The notes beneath the pieces are model-generated. The model was given only the letters and a program-made list of their open reading frames with translations, searched no databases and was not told the origin of the DNA. A stretch of 64,000 bases of DNA from Primulina eburnea. Taxonomy: Eukaryota > Streptophyta > Magnoliopsida > Lamiales > Gesneriaceae. Shown here one piece after another: positions 58,121-64,000 of this stretch. Positions within the stretch are counted from its first letter, which is position 1. Every line of letters begins with the position of its first letter. The translations under genes and the position numbers were made by a program. The stretch spans positions 62,001 to 126,000 of the forward strand of contig NW_027331399.1 in NCBI RefSeq assembly GCF_022965805.1, in the 5' to 3' direction.

Positions 58121-58454
58121 TAAGAATTTTTATTTACAGCCTCGATTGCATGGATTATTTTGTCGGTTGGGGGAATCATTTTTGGGATTGAGAACCTAAA
58201 ATAAATTAGGTTGCATCTCTTAATAGGTGGAATTAAGGGTTGAATTGATTTAATTTAGATTTTTGAGGACCAAAATGCAGTAACCGATATTTTAGGGACC
58301 TAATCGGAAAAATTCAAATTTGGGGGACTGTTTCTTATTTTTTGAAATCCTCGGGATAAAATAATAAATTTCAAAAATTTTAAGACCCAAATTGACTAAA
58401 CTCGAAATTTCATAAGGACTAAGATGCAATTTTCAAAAAATTGAAGGGCAAAAT
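58121..58454. other. Unassigned stretch before element N
   Basis: No gene or element boundary is clear. Short phrases of the type GGACTAAGATGCAATTTT recur with variation (about 58265, 58300, 58425), and similar words are inside N's LTR near 58578-58630. It may be an old LTR fragment. AAAAT (58450-58454) would be the left target copy for N. Confidence 0.4.
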
Positions 58455-60059
58455 TGTAAGGCCCGAGATTATATCATTTTAATCCGAGATTATTTAATTT
58501 ACGAATTTTGGAAGTATGAATTAAATTCCATAAATTTTGTGATTAATTAGGATTGAAATGGAATTAAAAAGAGTTTTGAGGACTGAATTGCAAATAGTGA
58601 AGAATTCAGGGGCTAAAGTGCAATTATGACTTGAGTGGGACACTTGTCACCACCATGCATTTGGATATATAAAAATACCATTCTTCCTTTAGATGAAACA
58701 GCAAGAACGAAAGAAAGCTTCAAGGAATTCTCAAATTTCTTAATTTGCTTCGAATTTGATTTTATAAGCTCCGTTTATCAGAATTTTGATCTGAACACCG
58801 TTCTGTGATTCCCTCGTCGACAGCTACTACAGGACGTAAGTTTTATTGAGTTCTATTATCATTTGAAATTATGATATTGGAGGAATTATTATTTGATCAT
58901 TATTATGTGTTTTGGGAATACTAGACATTGCATAATCGAAGTCAGATCGAAAAACAGACCGATTATGGAATTGTTATGATTTTCTAATTATATTGATTGG
59001 AGATTGGTCAGATTTGGATTATTGATTGATTACAGATTGTATCGGACATGAGTTATGATATGTAATTGATGTCTGTTGATTTGGTATTGACGGAGATACT
59101 GAGATTGTGCCGTTATGCCGTTGATTTGACTTAAATTTAGATTAATCAGATTCAGTGTTGAATTGAGAATAGAACATTGATATTATGATTCTCGATATGT
59201 CGTTTCAGATTTACAGAGACAGTCTTGATTTCAGAACTGATATTGCTTCAGACCGGGACTACAAACGAAAGGTATAAATAAATGTTGATTCGGGATTGCA
59301 CAACTCGAGTTAGGTTTGACTTGAGTTTCCCTAAATCACATACTTTACTTAATTGCATTGATATTTGCAGATTATCAGATTGATATGTTAATGTGTTGAC
59401 TTAGAACAGAGTCAGAGTCCGAGTCTAGGGCAGATCAGCCTAGCTAGGGCAGAACCGCCGAGTCTTTCTCAGAACCGATAAGACTCTAGACTTACGGTGT
59501 ATCGAAGAGCCTTAGATGTAGATCGACGTCTTTCTCAGACACTCGATACAGAATACCAGAGTCTAAATTAGATCGGGATCCCGAGATTTGAGATAAGATA
59601 AGATTAGATCACGAGTCATTGATTCATGTAGTCAGATTGGATACATGTTTTGATGTTTGTTTATGCTTTTATATATGTTTTATATGAATGCATTTAATAC
59701 ATTGTTTATACTGGGATATTTATATCTCACCGGAGTTATCCGGCTGTTGTCTTGTTTGTATGTGTGCATGACAACAGGTGGGACAGGTACAGGGTCACAT
59801 AGGTGAAGACAGATCGAGATTAGAGTGGTGATACCGGACTTGGATTAGAGCTAGGGTTTGAACACTCGATAGTAGTTGTTGAACCTGAGTATGTATGATT
59901 GTATATTTTATCAGATTTATACTTTTATACTGATATGTATAGGAGTTTGATTCAATTACCTTCCGTGTTTTAAAAAAAAAATTTAGACCCTGTTTATTAT
60001 AATTGATTAATTAGTCCCAATCACGATTAAAGAAGATGATTAGCGTCCGGGTCCCCACA
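58455..60059 (+). repeat. Element N 5' LTR (1605 bases)
   Basis: Starts TGTAAGGCCCGAG, ends GGGTCCCCACA. GATATATAAAAATACC near 58664-58679 is a likely TATA box. CCGGAGTTATCCGG (59730-59743) and the CTGTTGT/ACAACAG pair follow as in D. Unlike D and E, there is no CpG palindrome block upstream of the TATA box. Confidence 0.9.
58664..58675 (+). promoter_or_regulatory. Putative TATA box of element N LTR
   Basis: GATATATAAAAA, the strongest TATA match in the first third of the LTR, about 210 bases from its start, equivalent in place to that of D and E. Confidence 0.55.
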
Positions 60060-60064
60060 ACAGG

Positions 60065-60076
60065 TGGTATCAGAGC
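60065..60076 (+). other. Element N primer binding site (Met tRNA type)
   Basis: TGGTATCAGAGC, five bases after the LTR end; intact. Confidence 0.9.
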
Positions 60077-60319
60077 GATAGATCCTTTAGATTGAGATAG
60101 AAGAGGCTAGTGAGCGGGGTAGATTGAGGTTTTCTTTCCTGCTTTTGAATACTAGCATGTCTTACTGCTTTATTACATGTTACTTGTTTATCTGATTTGA
60201 TATAGTAATATGTTTTATTGAGATTGGATCAGTACTGATTCTAGATCAGCAGTAAGATGATCAGAGAAGGATTGAAACAGAATTGTGGTACTTGTTACTA
60301 ATCTATTTGATTATAAGAC

Positions 60320-61326
60320 ATGCCTCCGAGACGAGTACCAGAACAGGGAAGTACATCAAATCCTATAATGGATGTCACACCGACTCCAATGAAAACGTTA
60401 CTGAAGCGATTTCAATCATTTCATCCGCCGACCTTGAAAGGCACAGAGAACGCTGTAGAGTGTGAGAGTTGGCTTGATGATATTGAGATGCTGTTCGAAT
60501 CCTTGGAGTATACAGATGAGAAGAGAGTGAAATTAATTGGACACCAGTTACACGACGTTGCCAAGGACTGGTGGATCATGAGAAAGAGAGCCATGGAGCA
60601 TAGAGGTACGAATATTACCTGGAATATATTTAGAACTGAATTTTATCAACGATTCTTTCTAGTGTCGTACCGGAAGGACAAGGGGGCGGAGTTTGCCAAC
60701 CTCAAGCAGGGACAGATGAACATAGAGGAGTACGTGTCAAAGTTCTCCTCTCCTCCTTGCTGAAATTTGCTCCACATGTGGCTGACAGCGAAGAAGCTAC
60801 TGCTGATCAGTTCATCAATGGCCTGAACCCCGATATTTTCACATTGGTGAACACAGGGCGACCGAATAATTTTGCTGATGCCCTGAATAGAGTCAAGGGA
60901 GCAGAAGCCGGTCTGATGAGACAGAAAGGGGCTTCATTTGTGCCTCCAGCACCGAGACCACAGCAACCACCTCCCTGATTTGAAGGTGGCGGCAGTAGTG
61001 GAGGAAAGAAAGAATTTTTGAAAGCCAGGGGAAAACAATTCAAGAAATCTGGCAGTAGTTATTCCAGCTCCGGTGGTTCCAGACCGAGCCAGAGTTACAC
61101 TGGAGTTTATTGCAAGACTTGCGGAGGAAGACATGCTACTGAGCAATGCCAGGGAGTGACTGGTAGTTGCAATTTCTGTAAACAGCCGGGACACTTTGCT
61201 AAAGTGTGTCCACAGAGAGGTTCGCAGAGAACTCAGGGGGCCGAGTCATCGGGATCAGCAGCACAGACTGAGAGACGATCAGCTGCTGTTCATACATTCC
61301 AGCCAGCGCCAGCTCAGTCACAGTAG
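60320..61326 (+). pseudogene. Element N: gag with two zinc knuckles (one frameshift, two stops)
   Basis: ATG at 60320 starts MPPRRVPEQGSTSN. The capsid shows LLKRFQSFHPPTLKGTEN, CESWLDDIEMLFESLEYT, VAKDWWIMRKRAMEHRGTN and FYQRFFLVSYRKDKGAEFAN, then LKQGQMNIEEYVSKF. Near 60750 a duplicated CTC-type run shifts the frame; the second frame reads LKFAPHVADSEEATADQF, GLNPDIFTLVNTGRPNNFADALN and GAEAGLMRQ. TGA at 60976-60978 stands where E reads Arg. CKTCGGRHATEQC and CNFCKQPGHFAKVC (61168-61209) are the two knuckles. TAG at 61324-61326 separates gag from pol in the same frame. Confidence 0.9.
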
Positions 61327-64000
61327 AGGCCAGGAGGAAGCCAGACAGTTGGCCAGCCTCTGAGACAGCAGGCCAGAGTCTTCGCTTTGACAGAAGAGCA
61401 GGCCCAGGAAGCACCAGATGACGTTGTGGCAGGTAAATGTTCTTTATGTGGTTATCCTGCTTGCGTATTAATTGATACCGGTGCTTCACACACATTTATT
61501 TCTGAACGATTTGCATTGAGTCATGCATTGCCTGTAGAGTCTTTAGCTACTGTAGTGTCAGTATCTTCGCCTTTGGGGATAGGTTTGATATCCGTGAATT
61601 CGGTTAAACGTTGTGTACTACAGTATGACGGGCATGAGATTGAGTTAGATTGCATCGTACTTGGATTGTCTGACTTTGACTGTATTATCGGTATTGATAT
61701 GCTGACCAAGTACAGAGCGACTGTTGATTGCTTCCACAAGATAGTGAGATTCAGACCAGATATGGCTGAAGAGTGGAAATTTTACGGTAAGGGTTCTAGA
61801 TCGAGAATTCCTTTAGTATCCGTATTATCTATGACTCGATTATTACAGAAAGGAGCAGAAGGATTCCTTGTATATTCAGTAGATTTACTGAAGTCGAATC
61901 CAGCATTGGCAGATCTGCCAGTGGTACGTGAGTTTGCTGACGTCTTCCCAAATGAGATCCCGGGATTACCTCCAGTTAGAGAGATAGACTTCAGCATTGA
62001 ACTGATGCAAGGTACAGTACCGATTTCTAGAGCTCGGTACAGAATGGCACCAGTTGAATTAAAAGAATTGAAATATCAGTTGGAAGATTTACTGGCCAAG
62101 GAGTACATCAGACCGAGTGTGTCTCCTTGGGGTGCTCCAGTACTATTCGTAAGAAAGAAAGATGGTTCGATGAGACTCTGCATCGACTATCGGCAACTGA
62201 ACAAGGCAACGATAAAGAATAAATATCATTTGCCTTGTATAGATGATTTATTCGATCAGTTGCAGGGTTCTTCAGTATATTCCAAGATCGATTTGAGATC
62301 GGGATATCATCAGCTGAGAGTCAGAGATTCTGATATCTCAAAGACGTCATTCAGAACCAGGTATGGACACTATGAATTTATTGTCATGCCGTTTGGTCTG
62401 ACGAATGCTCCAGCTGTATTCATGGGATTGATGAACCGTATCTTCCAGAAATATCTCGATGATTTTGTGATTATTTTCATCGATGATATTTTGATTTATT
62501 CAAAGAATACGAGTGAGCATGCTGAGCATTTAAGAACTGTGTTGCGAATTCTAAGGGCTGAGAAGTTATATGCTAAACTGTCGAAATGTGAGTTTTGGCT
62601 AAGACAGGTAGTATTTCTGGGTCATATTATATATGGAGATGGGATATCAGTTGATCCCAGTAAAGTGGAAGCCGTGATTTCTTGGCCAAGACCGACATCA
62701 GTACCCGAAATTCGCAGTTTCATGGGTTTAGCGGGATATTACCGTCGTTTCATTAAAGATTTCTCGAGTATAGCTAAACCAATTACTCAGCTGACTCAGA
62801 ATAATGCTCCATTTGTTTGGTCTGAAGAATGTGAGACCAGTTTTCTGGAGTTGAAGAAGAGGTTGACCAATGCACCGGTGTTGACTATTCCATCCGGTAC
62901 TGGTAATTTTGTGGTTTATTGCGACGCTTCTCACAGAGGGTTGGGATGTGTACTGATGCAACGAGGGCATGTTATCGCTTATGCCTCAAGACAGCTTAAA
63001 CCACATGAGACCCGTTATCCAATTCATGATCTAGAATTGGCAGCCATTGTCTTTGCATTAAAGATATGGCGACACTATCTTTATGGTGAAAAGTTTGAGA
63101 TATATTCTGATCATAAGAGTTTGAAATATTTGTTTTCACAATCTGAATTGAATATGAGGCAGCGAAGATGGATTGATTTGCTTAAAGATTTTGATTGTGA
63201 AATCAAATACTATCCAGGAAAGTCTAATGCAGCAGCTGATGCACTGAGTCGAAAGGTATGTTCTTTATCTTTGTCGACGATTGGTGTTTCAAATTTGATA
63301 GAGGACTGCTGTTTGTCTGGATTAGCATTTGAAACAGATTATAGACCGTTGAGACTTTATACGGTGCAAGTAGAACCAGAGCTGATTATGAGAATTAAGG
63401 CAGCTCAACGAGGTGATCAGAATGTACAGAAGTCAGTATCGATGGTTAGAACAGGACATCGATCTGAATATCAGGTACGTGATAACGTCTTGTATGTGAA
63501 TAATCGTCTGGTTGTGCCGAATGTTTCAGATTTGAGACGACAGATATTGTCAGAAGCGCACAACAGTCGATTTAGTATTCATCCTGGTGGCAGAAAGATG
63601 TATAACGATTTGAAAAGACCGTTCTGGTGGAAACAAATGAAGACTGATATCGCCGAATTTATTTCCAAATGTCTGAATTGCCAGCAGGTGAAAGCAGAAA
63701 GAAAGAAACCAGGAGGATTATTACAGAGCTTGTCCATTCCTGAATGGAAATGGGATCACATTTCCATGGATTTTGTGACACTGTTGCCACGTTCCTCCCG
63801 AGGTTGTGATGCGATTTGGGTCGTGATTGACAGATTGACCAAATCCGCATGTTTTATTCCGTACAAGATGACGTACAGATTCGACCAGTGGCAGAGATCT
63901 ATGTCAGAGAAGTGGTCAGATTGCATGGAGTGCCGAAGTCAATCGTATCAGATCGTGATCCTCGATTTACTTCGCACTTCTGGCAGAGTTTGCAGCAAGC
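61327..64000 (+). CDS. Element N: protease, reverse transcriptase, RNase H, integrase (open to window end)
   Basis: Open for 2674 bases without a stop. Protease: [16 protein letters not shown] (DTG at 61474-61482). [58 protein letters not shown] and catalytic FIDDILIYS (62476-62502), then [13 protein letters not shown]. RNase [59 protein letters not shown]. Integrase: [38 protein letters not shown] (complete HHCC) and [27 protein letters not shown] (first catalytic Asp). Near 63889 one base is missing compared with E, so the SDRDPRF segment continues in another frame, by chance also without a stop. Confidence 0.93.

Larger units (their letters stand above)
58455..64000 (+). mobile_element. 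Ty3/gypsy element N, 5' part, least damaged pol in the window
   Basis: A Tekay/Del-like chromovirus related to E, with a complete 5' LTR, intact primer site, gag and pol running out of the window. gag-pol damage visible here is one frameshift in gag, TGA at 60976, TAG at 61324 and a single-base loss in the integrase near 63889. The 3' LTR is beyond the window, so its age is unknown. Confidence 0.9.

Noticed and set aside
58109..58153. Possible intron (GTAACC...TTTACAG) after the gag fragment
   Set aside because: Sequence after it does not continue gag or protease, so no spliced product is supported.
1..64000. Search for tRNA or rRNA genes and host exons
   Set aside because: Only primer-site complements to tRNA 3' ends were seen; no cloverleaf, rRNA segment or non-transposon domain could be supported by eye.

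Overview
The window is transposable-element DNA from a large, AT-rich plant nuclear genome. All recognisable coding sequence belongs to Ty3/gypsy chromoviruses (most like the Tekay/Del group), Ty1/copia elements and one Athila-like element. The initiator-Met and Asp tRNA primer sites, long LTRs and deep nesting suggest an angiosperm, probably a eudicot; species cannot be read from this. I see no host gene, rRNA, tRNA or CRISPR array.

Left nest (1-34699). Gypsy element B is the host. Element A (its 3' part and 3' LTR, ending at 4676) sits in B's reverse transcriptase/RNase H region. Copia element C (6078-23932, target duplication GGGAG) sits in B's integrase. Gypsy element D (12361-20504, duplication AAACT) sits in C's reverse transcriptase. 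Cutting D and then C out restores collinear reading of C and B. B's LTR starts at 24540 and stops at 26382, where gypsy element E (26383-34699) begins.

Middle (34700-57880). This is a patchwork of long gypsy LTRs on both strands. It holds a minus-strand LTR and integrase tail (F), solo-type LTR G, a sense LTR fragment H, minus-strand solo LTR J and minus-strand LTR K. An Athila-like element I (38900-45611, duplication GTATC) lies in H; it has a long gag-protease frame but no reverse transcriptase or integrase. A coding-free copia derivative L (53080-56949, minus strand) lies in K.

Right end (57881-64000). A broken gag zinc-knuckle fragment and about 340 unassigned bases precede element N. 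N has a complete 5' LTR, primer site, lightly damaged gag and an open pro-RT-RNase H-integrase frame that leaves the window.

No new defence or metabolic system is visible. The most unusual signals concern non-autonomy and LTR architecture. Elements D, I and L appear to depend on proteins made elsewhere. D, E and I carry CpG-rich palindromes or hairpins just upstream of TATA-like boxes. Element I also has four hairpin repeats after its gag-protease frame. The two LTRs of E differ by a 70-base inversion. LTR L has a dense cluster of CAGTT/AACTG motifs.
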